Assembly: GCA_017474765.1 (NCBI GenBank)
Contig: JAFVGW010000008.1
Coordinates: 1 to 34,144, forward strand
Direction: 5' to 3'
Origin: Salinivirgaceae bacterium
GTDB taxonomy: Bacteria > Bacteroidota > Bacteroidia > Bacteroidales > SZUA-534
DNA: 34,144 nt
The translations under genes and the position numbers were made by a program. Every line of letters begins with the position of its first letter. Positions within the stretch are counted from its first letter, which is position 1. Below the pieces are notes generated by a model, which worked only from the letters and a program-made list of their open reading frames with translations, did no database searches and was not told the DNA's origin. Positions 1 to 6,717 of this stretch are shown in pieces.

Positions 1-102
1 CGTGTGCACACCAAGCATTCTGCTTATGGTGGTGCAACCTTTCCCTCGGCGGTACATCCGTACTGCCTTCATCTTAATTTCTGTCGTGTAGTAATGTGAC
101 AT
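1..102 (-). CDS. Transposase orfA, N-terminal 34 codons only
   Basis: An open frame starts at ATG (base 102) and runs off the left edge. Its 34 residues start MSHYYTTEIKMKAV and then carry a motif of the type Y-R-R-G-x-G-x-x-x-I-S-R-M-L-G-V. This fits the first helix-turn-helix of IS3-family OrfA proteins, which bind the IS ends and make the transposase by frameshifting with OrfB. It is identical to the partial gene at the right end. It is truncated by the window edge; nothing suggests a biological truncation. Another HTH-type transposase family is possible. Confidence 0.65.
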   Translation of the reverse strand, partial: MSHYYTTEIKMKAVRMYRRGKGCTTISRMLGVHT

Positions 103-141
103 CCCATAAAGTTTTTTGTCCAACTTTTTGGGTTCACATCA
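1..141 (-). mobile_element. Left-end copy of an IS3-family (IS150-like) terminus
   Basis: These 141 bases are the exact reverse complement of the last 141 bases of the window. Read on the minus strand from base 141, the terminus begins TGATGTGAACCC and continues with GTTGGAC. From memory this resembles the IS150 terminus (TGTACTGCACCC...GTTGGAC). The transposase start codon lies 40 bases in. The element extends leftward out of the window, so its other end is not seen. Similarity to the right end stops sharply at base 142, which marks the probable IS boundary. The IS3/IS150 family assignment is an inference from end sequence and the N-terminal protein motif. Confidence 0.75.
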
Positions 142-156
142 ATGGCGCGTCTCTAC
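142..156. repeat. Half of a GTAGAGACG-type palindrome, abutting the IS
   Basis: Read on the minus strand, the 15 bases directly next to the IS end are GTAGAGACGCGCCAT. This is one arm of the GTAGAGACG palindrome seen intact at 420-447, with a different inner sequence. The expected mirror arm would lie on the far side of the IS, outside the window. The junction falls within about one base of the expected dyad centre. Confidence 0.6.
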
Positions 157-160
157 AATT

Positions 161-395
161 GTGCGGAATAAACGGTTTTCGCTGACGCGAGAAATTTGTA
201 GAAAATTTGATTTTAAAAATTTGAACAAAATTTTATAATAGGTTGATTTTATGTTTTTTATCTCTAACCAAACGAACCAGAATTTATCCGAAAAAACGAT
301 TTTTGGATTGTTTTGGATTAGTTTGGTTAGAGCCTGATTTTGAATAATTTTATTATAAATTTTGTTACAATTTCCGCCCGACAGGGCGTGCAATT
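161..395 (-). repeat. Three-hairpin intergenic repeat, copy A
   Basis: This roughly 235-bp AT-rich element is homologous, in reverse orientation, to 17421-17640. It contains three inverted repeats: TCGC/GCGA at 179-182 and 187-190; a long-range 12-bp pair CTCTAACCAAAC/GTTTGGTTAGAG at 262-273 and 321-332; and CGCCC/GGGCG at 375-379 and 384-388. There is no coding potential beyond a chance 84-codon minus-strand frame. GTAGAGACG palindromes lie on both sides, at 142-156 and 420-447. It may be a MITE-like element, a REP-type element or a structured RNA. It accounts for the long gene-free stretch before the fibre gene. Confidence 0.7.
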
Positions 396-419
396 AAAAA
401 AAAAACACCCCTTAAACAC

Positions 420-447
420 GTAGAGACGGTGCATGCACCGTCTCTAC
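420..447. repeat. Intact 28-bp perfect palindrome (GTAGAGACG family)
   Basis: Arms GTAGAGACGGTGCA and TGCACCGTCTCTAC meet without a spacer, giving a perfect 14+14 bp dyad. It lies 32 bases beyond the stop codon of the fibre gene. On the minus strand it is followed, about 13 bases later, by a run of ten T residues. It could therefore help terminate that transcript, although the gap before the T-run is long for a classical terminator. Related sequences occur at 25410-25434, 142-156 and 33988-34003. Confidence 0.8.
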
Positions 448-479
448 AAAACCCAAAACCAATTATTTTATTCCTCGTC

Positions 480-3400
480 TTATTTCTTCATCAGCTCCTC
501 CATCATCTTTCGCATCTCCTCCATTTGTTTCTCGAGGCTCTCTATCTTCTTGTTCTGACCTTCGATTGTGGCTTGCTGCTGGTTTATTATGCCTTGCTGC
601 TCTTTCATGGCCTCAATCAAGAGTGGAGTGATATTGCTGTAGTTGACTGATTTGTAACCATCCTCGCCTGTCTCGACGGCCTCGGGCAGAACGGCCTCAA
701 CCTCCTGAGCAATAACGCCCACGTGCCTCTCGCTATCAAAGTGCATTTCAGGGAATTCCTTAACTCGCCAACTGTAGGTTACACCATTGAGTGTGAGCAC
801 TTTATCCAATGCCTTCTCAAGCGGCTTTATATCTGTTTTCAGTCGTTTGTCGGAAGAATTGTTTATGCCGTTGGTGGCGTAAACAGTTTTCCATTTGTTG
901 GTTGAAGTGCCTAAAGTGTAGGAAGTGGCTAACGTATGTACATTACTCTCATTACTTGGATATACATTTCCCCGGAATTCGGCATTACCGTTTTTGTAAA
1001 TGATTAAGGCATCGCTACCCGAACTTGAACCATTGCCAACTACAAACAACCTGTCAGCTGGAAACCAGGCGATCGTGCCATCAATCGAGCCACTAACAGT
1101 AGGGGTATAGGAAGTATTTGTAGAGCCAACTACGAATTCTTTATATGAGTATGCTTTAGTTCCACTTCCAATAGCGACAGAATAATCTGAATGGGCTTCT
1201 GCATTATAACCTATTGCAACAGAATATTTACCATGAGTTTTAGAACCATAACCCATTGCGACAGAATTTGTTGCATATTGTTCGGTTGTAGCATGTACTG
1301 CTGCTAAAGAAGAACCACCTTTGGCGTTTTCACCATTTAATGATATGGCACCATTTCCTGATGCTTCTGTCATATAGCCCAAAGCAAAACTATTTTTACC
1401 AGATGCTGTAGTGTAGGTACCTAATGAAAACGCGAATGGTTGCGTTGCTTTGGCACCTCCTCCTAAAGCATAAGAATATTCACCAGTAGCCTGTGGGCTA
1501 TTAAAGTATACTTTTGTACCATATATATCCACATAACCATCACTACCTATGGCAAAACTGCTTGTGCCTTCAGCCTGTGCTTTCGCACCTATGGCATAAC
1601 TTCCCACACCTAATGCTCGCGCTGAATTACCAAAAGCGTAGGCATTAGTAGAGTCGGACTTCGCTTTCGCACCAATGGCATAACTTCCTACGCCTATTGC
1701 TTGTGCTGAATTACCAAAAGCGTAGGCGTTAGCAGAATCTGCCTTTGCTTCACGGCCAATGGCAGTGGTGTAATCACCCAATGCTTGCGATTTATAGCCC
1801 AATGCCTGCGAGTATTCACCTTTGGCGGTGTTCTGGAAACCTGCGCTGAATGAGTTTGTACCAACCTGTGCGGCACTGTCAACTTTCAGATTACCAGCCA
1901 TAAAGGCGTTCTTTTCAGGATACCAATAAACGCGGTTTTCGCCATTGAGTGTTTTTGCATCTGTGGTAAGGTCAATATTAAACAGGTTGCTGGCGGCAGA
2001 GCCTTTTGAGCCGTCGCGGCCGCTAACGCCAAAACTGCCCGCTGAGGCATCACCTTCTTTTGCACCGCCATCCTCGCGTCCGCTAACGGCAAAGCCTTTG
2101 GCGCTGTTGGCGGCATCAATGTAGAAGCGGGTGCTGTCGGTGTTTATGGTGAGGTAATCATCAGCTGCACCATCTTTTGCTCCTGCGCGGCGTCCAGCCA
2201 CTGCAAAACCTGTGGCTATGGCTTTGGAGCCGTCAGTGCCTTCCTCGTTATCAAAATAAACCTGAGTACGTGATGAGTTAACTGAGAGATAGTCATTTGT
2301 CTCATCGGCCTTTGCACCAGCACGGCGGCCGGCAACGGCGAAGCCAGTAGCAATGGCTTTTGAACCATCAGTCGAAACTGTGTCGTCGAAATAGACTTGT
2401 GTTCCTGTGGTGTTAACAGACAAATAATCTTTACTGCTATCTTTTGCACCAGCACGGCGTCCTGCAACGGCAAAGCCAGTTGCTATTGCCTTGCCGCCAT
2501 CGGTTTTGGCAGTGTCGTTGAAGTAAACTTGCGTGCCTGTCGGGTTAACTGCAAGATAGTCGTTTGTCTCGCCATCTTTGGCGCCAGCGCGGCGGCCAGC
2601 AACGGCGAAACCAGTTGCTATTGCTTTTCCGCCATCCTTTTTATCATCATCGAAATATACCTGTGTGCCGTCAGTGTTTACTGCAAAATAATCGCTGGTT
2701 TCAACGGCTTTAGCTCCAGCGCGACGGCCCGCTACGGCAAAGCCTGTGGCAATGGCCTTGCTGCCTTCGGTCGTGGCAGTGTCATCGAAATAGACTTGTG
2801 TGCCGGCTTTGTTAACTGCAAAATAGTCGCTGGTCTCATCGGCCTTGGCACCGGCGCGGCGGCCAGCAACGGCAAAACCTGTGGCGATTGCCTTGCCGCC
2901 GTCAGCTTTGGCAGTGTCATCAAAATAAACCTGTGTGCCAGTGGTGCTTACCGCGAGGTAGTCCTTGCTGCTGTCTTTGGCTCCTGCACGGCGGCCCGCC
3001 ACTGCAAAACCTGTGGCAATGGCTTTACTTTCGTCATCTTCAATATAGACGGTGGTTCCGTCGGTGTTGATTTTCAGAATGTCCTCGGCAGCGTCCTTGG
3101 CACCGGCACGACGGCCCGCAACGGCAAAACCTGTGGCTATTGCCTTGCTGCCAGTGGTGGTGGTGGGCTCATCAACATAAACCTTTGTTCCTTCGGCATT
3201 TATGGCAAAAATCTCTTTGTCTGCGCCATCTTTGGCTCCAGCGCGGCGGCCGGCAACGGCAAAGCCAGTTGCAATTGCCTTACCGTCATCATCAATATAG
3301 ACGGTGGTTCCGTCGGTGTTGATTTTCAGAATGTCCTCGGCATTGTCTTTGGCACCAGCACGACGGCCTGCAACGGCAAAGCCTGTGGCAATTGCCTTGC

Positions 3401-5135
3401 TGCCAGTTGTGGTGGTGGGCTCGTCAACATAAACCTTTGTTCCTTCGGCGTTTACGGCAAAAATCTCTTTGCCCGCGCCATCTTTGGCACCAGCGCGGCG
3501 GCCGGCCACGGCAAAACCTGTGGCTATTGCCTTGTCGTCGCTCTTGGCATCCTCATCCACATACACGCGCACGGCGTTCGGATAAACGGCAAACACAACG
3601 TTGCCGTCTTTGTCCTTCACTTCAAACAGAGCTTCTTCAGTGTTTGTTTTGGCTTTCACATCGAGTTTCTTAACGGCAATCTCATCGGTGGCAACCCATG
3701 TTGAGCCGTCGTGCACAAGGGTTTGGCCTTTGGTGCCTGAAACCTGCATACCATCGTTGCCTTTGGGGCCCTGCGGTCCCTGCTCGCCCTTCAGGTTGCC
3801 CGATACATAAGTGTTTCCGTCGGTGGTGGCCACGGTCATCACATTGTCGGTGAAAGTGACACTGGCAATGCCAACGCCGTTAGCACCATCTTCACCCTTC
3901 GGGCCAACAGGAGCGGAGAACTCAGCCCAGTTTGTGGCGTCGCTTTTCGGTTCGGTTGTCGATGTGAAGTTGTTTTGTGCAATCCACATCGAGTTTATTG
4001 CTGCACTGTTCTTGCTCGATGCAAAAACATAGTCGCCTGATTTATACTGTGTTCCGCTGGTCCAATTACCGCGATTGATTAAGCCCGTTCCTGCGTCACC
4101 CTTGTCGCCTTTTTCGCCTTTCAGGTTGCCCGACACATATTTGTTTCCGTCGGTGGTGGCCACGGTCATCACGTTGTCGGCGAAGGTTACGCCGGCAATT
4201 CCAACGCCGTCGGCACCTTTATCGCCGTCTTTTCCATTGGTGCCGTCTTTTCCGTTAGTGCCGGGGTCGCCTTTATCACCTTTGTCACCCTTCTCACCTT
4301 TCAGATTGCCAGACACATAGTTATTGCCGTCGGTGGTGGTGATGGTCAGCACGCCGCCGTCGAAAACCGCGTTGGCAATACCCGTGCCGGCTTCGCCGGC
4401 AGGTGCGGTGAACTCAACCCAGTTGGTGGCGTCGCTTTTCGGTTGTAAAGAAGATGTGAACTCGCCTTGCGCTATCCACATGGTGTTGGCGTTTGCGTTG
4501 GTCTTGCTTGCTGCAAACACGTAATCGCCTGTCTTATATTGCGTTCCGCTTTTCCATGCGCCGCGGTTGGTGAGGCCTGTTCCTGCGTCACCCTTCTCAC
4601 CTTTGGCTCCCTGCGGGCCCTGCGGACCGACATCGCCCTGCTCACCTTTTTCTCCCGGGTCGCCTTTCTCTCCTTTTTCACCTTTTTCGCCGCGCTCACC
4701 CTTCTCGCCAGGGTCGCCTTTGTCGCCCTTGCTGGTGGTGGATGTGGCAGCAAAATATGCGTACGGCACTTTCTGCAGCTGTGTTGTGCCGAGGTCGGTG
4801 TACTCGGTTCCGCCGTTGGCGTCAATCTCCACCTTCATGGCAATGTCGCCTTTTGACCAATCAACATCGGCAAACTTGCCTTGCACGGCTTGGCCCGCAC
4901 CAACAGTCACACTCAGCACGCCGTAGGCGTTGGTCTGCGCCTTCTGCGTCTCTTGGTAGAGCACTGTTCCGTCGGCTGCTGTTAGCGTGAGCCGCAACTG
5001 AACATCTTTGCTGCTGATTAGTTCGCCCTGGGCGTTTCGCACTACGGCCTGATAGGCAAAGCCGTCGGTCTGTGCCACGGCTGCCATGGTGGCCAGCGTT
5101 GTGGCAATCGTGAATAGTAATCGCTTAATTTTCAT
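480..5135 (-). CDS. Giant secreted fibre protein: collagen-like, YadA-like head and Peptidase S74 chaperone
   Basis: This 1551-aa protein is probably a trimeric surface fibre or adhesin. A signal peptide (residues 1-22, ending AAVAQ) precedes an N-terminal beta domain (about 23-135). Collagen-like G-x-y stretches (from about 136) then alternate with modules containing W-x-S-G-T-Q-Y-x-x-G-D-Y-V. Residues about 533-1005 hold eleven identical copies of KAIATGFAVAGRRAGAK, spaced about 38-45 residues, plus a degenerate twelfth. A YadA/haemagglutinin-like head of A-I-G and A-x-G motifs follows (about 1085-1340). Next comes a Peptidase S74 intramolecular chaperone starting SDKRLKTDI at 1428, and a C-terminal coiled coil. 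In characterised S74 proteins the chaperone trimerises the fibre and cleaves itself off just before that Ser. No beta-barrel anchor or obvious type IX sorting domain is visible, so the means of attachment is unclear. Confidence 0.9.
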   Translation of the reverse strand: MKIKRLLFTIATTLATMAAVAQTDGFAYQAVVRNAQGELISSKDVQLRLTLTAADGTVLYQETQKAQTNAYGVLSVTVGAGQAVQGKFADVDWSKGDIAMKVEIDANGGTEYTDLGTTQLQKVPYAYFAATSTTSKGDKGDPGEKGERGEKGEKGEKGDPGEKGEQGDVGPQGPQGAKGEKGDAGTGLTNRGAWKSGTQYKTGDYVFAASKTNANANTMWIAQGEFTSSLQPKSDATNWVEFTAPAGEAGTGIANAVFDGGVLTITTTDGNNYVSGNLKGEKGDKGDKGDPGTNGKDGTNGKDGDKGADGVGIAGVTFADNVMTVATTDGNKYVSGNLKGEKGDKGDAGTGLINRGNWTSGTQYKSGDYVFASSKNSAAINSMWIAQNNFTSTTEPKSDATNWAEFSAPVGPKGEDGANGVGIASVTFTDNVMTVATTDGNTYVSGNLKGEQGPQGPKGNDGMQVSGTKGQTLVHDGSTWVATDEIAVKKLDVKAKTNTEEALFEVKDKDGNVVFAVYPNAVRVYVDEDAKSDDKAIATGFAVAGRRAGAKDGAGKEIFAVNAEGTKVYVDEPTTTTGSKAIATGFAVAGRRAGAKDNAEDILKINTDGTTVYIDDDGKAIATGFAVAGRRAGAKDGADKEIFAINAEGTKVYVDEPTTTTGSKAIATGFAVAGRRAGAKDAAEDILKINTDGTTVYIEDDESKAIATGFAVAGRRAGAKDSSKDYLAVSTTGTQVYFDDTAKADGGKAIATGFAVAGRRAGAKADETSDYFAVNKAGTQVYFDDTATTEGSKAIATGFAVAGRRAGAKAVETSDYFAVNTDGTQVYFDDDKKDGGKAIATGFAVAGRRAGAKDGETNDYLAVNPTGTQVYFNDTAKTDGGKAIATGFAVAGRRAGAKDSSKDYLSVNTTGTQVYFDDTVSTDGSKAIATGFAVAGRRAGAKADETNDYLSVNSSRTQVYFDNEEGTDGSKAIATGFAVAGRRAGAKDGAADDYLTINTDSTRFYIDAANSAKGFAVSGREDGGAKEGDASAGSFGVSGRDGSKGSAASNLFNIDLTTDAKTLNGENRVYWYPEKNAFMAGNLKVDSAAQVGTNSFSAGFQNTAKGEYSQALGYKSQALGDYTTAIGREAKADSANAYAFGNSAQAIGVGSYAIGAKAKSDSTNAYAFGNSARALGVGSYAIGAKAQAEGTSSFAIGSDGYVDIYGTKVYFNSPQATGEYSYALGGGAKATQPFAFSLGTYTTASGKNSFALGYMTEASGNGAISLNGENAKGGSSLAAVHATTEQYATNSVAMGYGSKTHGKYSVAIGYNAEAHSDYSVAIGSGTKAYSYKEFVVGSTNTSYTPTVSGSIDGTIAWFPADRLFVVGNGSSSGSDALIIYKNGNAEFRGNVYPSNESNVHTLATSYTLGTSTNKWKTVYATNGINNSSDKRLKTDIKPLEKALDKVLTLNGVTYSWRVKEFPEMHFDSERHVGVIAQEVEAVLPEAVETGEDGYKSVNYSNITPLLIEAMKEQQGIINQQQATIEGQNKKIESLEKQMEEMRKMMEELMKK

Positions 5136-5324
5136 AGTATAATTATTTATAAGTTAAACAGTTAATTATCAAATTCCGTTTAAATGCAGCCACAGGCACA
5201 CACCAGTCCCGTTCGCGCATGGCTGTTACATGACGCAAAAACCGCACACAATAAATGGTTAAAAATAAATATGTTACCTCGAAAAATATATCTATTTGCC
5301 TTAAAATCAGCAAGATATGGCAAT

Positions 5325-5333
5325 GGGGGGGGG
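5325..5333. repeat. Homopolymeric G9 tract in the fibre gene leader
   Basis: Nine consecutive G residues (C9 in the fibre-gene mRNA) lie about 190 bases upstream of the fibre gene start and about 75-110 bases downstream of the promoter-like boxes at 5411-5442. Tracts of this length are prone to slipped-strand mispairing. In many bacteria they switch surface-protein genes on and off. Here the tract is in the leader rather than the reading frame or promoter spacer, so any effect would have to act through RNA structure or an unseen promoter. Confidence 0.6.
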
Positions 5334-5408
5334 TAAAAGGCTACTATTCAACAAGTTGTGTATGCTGAGCAAGTGGCCTCTTTTATTGCTTAAATTTGGT
5401 TTCAAACT

Positions 5409-5456
5409 CACAAATATAGATGAAAAACGATACACAAATATATATGAAAAACGATA
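5409..5456 (-). promoter_or_regulatory. Tandem 24-bp repeat, each copy with a TAnnTTTG promoter-like box
   Basis: Two adjacent 24-bp units (5409-5432 and 5433-5456) differ at one base. On the minus strand each contains TATATTTG (5411-5418 and 5435-5442), a perfect match to the Bacteroidota -7 consensus TAnnTTTG. In front of the downstream box the TTTG of the first unit sits about 20 bases upstream, slightly close for a -33 element. These boxes point toward the fibre gene and would give a leader of about 270 bases. The rest of the 5136-5522 gap, apart from the G9 tract, shows nothing else recognisable. Confidence 0.5.
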
Positions 5457-5522
5457 CGATTGTCTTTTTCGTCGAAATTTCTTAAAAAGGATTTTTGTCC
5501 GAACCCATCGAACGACAGGTGG

Positions 5523-6503
5523 CTAAAACTCTTTCCAACGCTCGGCAATCAGGTCGAGGATTTGCGAAATCACAACGGGGTCCTTCTCGGTGACAAGGCG
5601 GATGCGGGTGTCTTTGAAATCGGGCAGGCCCTTGAAGTAATTCGACAGGTGCTGGCGCAACTCGAAAACGCCCACGTAGTCGCCCTTCCACTCGAGCGAG
5701 TACTGCAGATGGCGCTTCACCAGCTCAACTTTTTGAGGAATAGTGGGATTGGGCAGCAGCTCGCCTGTTTGCAGATAGTGTTTTGTGCGGCTGAAAATCC
5801 ACGGATTGCCGATGGCGGCGCGGCCAATCATAATGCCGTCGACGCCGTAGCGGCTGAACATTTCGGCGGCTTTCTGAGGGCTGTCGATGTCTCCATTTCC
5901 GATGACTGGAATGTGCAGCCTCGGGTTGGCTTTCGTCTGCCCGATGAGCGTCCAGTCGGCCTCGCCTTTATACATTTGGCTGCGAGTACGGCCGTGGATG
6001 GTAATCGCTTCGGCACCAACATCCTGCAGGCGTTCGGCGAGTTCCACAATCGGCTTGTTGGTCTCGTCCCAACCAAGGCGCGTTTTCACCGTCACGGGCA
6101 GTTTCACGGCTTGAGCCACACGGCGCGTAATCTCAATCATGAGCGGAATGTTCTGCAGAAGTCCTGCCCCCGCGCCCTTGCCAGCGATTTTCTTCACGGG
6201 GCAGCCAAAATTGATGTCAATCAGGTCGGGGTGCGCCTGCTCAACGCGTTGGGCGGCCTCAACCATCGCGTCGGGGTCTTTGCCGTAGATTTGAATGCCC
6301 ACGGGGCGCTCGCTGTCGGCAATGTCAAGTTTGCGCAGACTTTTTTCGGCGTCGCGGATGAGCCCATCGGCCGACACAAATTCAGAGTACATCAGGTCGG
6401 CCCCCTGCTCCTTGCACAGGCGGCGGAACGACGGGTCGCTGATGTCTTCCATCGGCGCAAACGCCACAGGCTTCTCTCCCAATTCAATGTCTCTGATTCT
6501 CAT
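5523..6503 (-). CDS. dusB: tRNA-dihydrouridine synthase (DusB-like)
   Basis: This 326-aa flavoprotein reduces specific uridines in the tRNA D-loop to dihydrouridine, using NADPH and FMN. An N-terminal TIM barrel begins with VAFAPMEDISD. Catalytic Cys101 lies in the motif NFGCPVKKI. Further Dus signatures are TVKTRLGWD, ITIHGRTRSQMY and GNGDI, and a helical C-terminal domain follows. Start choice: the frame is open to an ATG at 6533, but that lies inside the upstream tRNA terminator hairpin, whereas MRIRDIELG at 6503 starts just after it. The gene lies directly behind a tRNA gene, but the terminator suggests separate transcripts. The assignment among Dus subfamilies is by overall resemblance to DusB. 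Confidence 0.93.
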   Translation of the reverse strand: MRIRDIELGEKPVAFAPMEDISDPSFRRLCKEQGADLMYSEFVSADGLIRDAEKSLRKLDIADSERPVGIQIYGKDPDAMVEAAQRVEQAHPDLIDINFGCPVKKIAGKGAGAGLLQNIPLMIEITRRVAQAVKLPVTVKTRLGWDETNKPIVELAERLQDVGAEAITIHGRTRSQMYKGEADWTLIGQTKANPRLHIPVIGNGDIDSPQKAAEMFSRYGVDGIMIGRAAIGNPWIFSRTKHYLQTGELLPNPTIPQKVELVKRHLQYSLEWKGDYVGVFELRQHLSNYFKGLPDFKDTRIRLVTEKDPVVISQILDLIAERWKEF

Positions 6504-6521
6504 ATCGGTACGCAAACTAAC

Positions 6522-6549
6522 AAAAAAAAGCACTCACGCTTGTAAGTGC
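6522..6549 (-). terminator. Intrinsic terminator of the tRNA-CAU gene
   Basis: On the minus strand the stem GCACTTAC / GTGAGTGC (8 bp, one G-T pair) with loop AAGC is followed at once by eight T residues. It begins seven bases after the tRNA 3' end. It is a textbook Rho-independent terminator and rules out the longer dusB start at 6533. Confidence 0.88.
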
Positions 6550-6555
6550 CTTTTG

Positions 6556-6630
6556 TGGACCCAGTTGGGCTTGAACCAACGACCCCCTGATTATGAGTCA
6601 GGTGCTGCTAACCAACTGAGCTATGGGTCC
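6556..6630 (-). tRNA. tRNA with anticodon CAU (tRNA-Ile2 or elongator tRNA-Met)
   Basis: A 75-nt cloverleaf can be folded: acceptor GGACCCA/TGGGTCC, D-arm with AGTTGGTTA, anticodon loop CTCATAA giving CAU, T-loop TTCAAGC, and discriminator A73. CCA is not encoded. The acceptor stem contains C4-G69 and C5-G68, reported as recognition pairs for lysidine synthase TilS on E. coli tRNA-Ile2, so tRNA-Ile(CAU) is somewhat favoured. An elongator tRNA-Met cannot be excluded. One extra base is present in the D-arm (GCAGC rather than GAGC). Confidence 0.92.
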
Positions 6631-6717
6631 GAAATCCCTGCTTTTTTGGGACTGCAATATTACACAATGGTTTTTGATTTCGCAACAACCAAATGAAACA
6701 AGAATTCTATCTATCCC

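Noticed and set aside
2160..3540. Regularly spaced DNA repeats resembling a CRISPR array
   Set aside because: Spacing is 114-135 bp in multiples of three, the frame is open throughout and the repeats differ at synonymous positions; they are protein repeats.
2397..3704. A 435-codon plus-strand open frame
   Set aside because: It is antisense to the repeated region of the fibre gene; its Cys/Gly-rich repetitive product mirrors the coding repeats on the other strand.
5460..6545. A 361-codon plus-strand open frame
   Set aside because: Antisense to dusB, whose catalytic motifs and length are clear; it also runs across the tRNA terminator.
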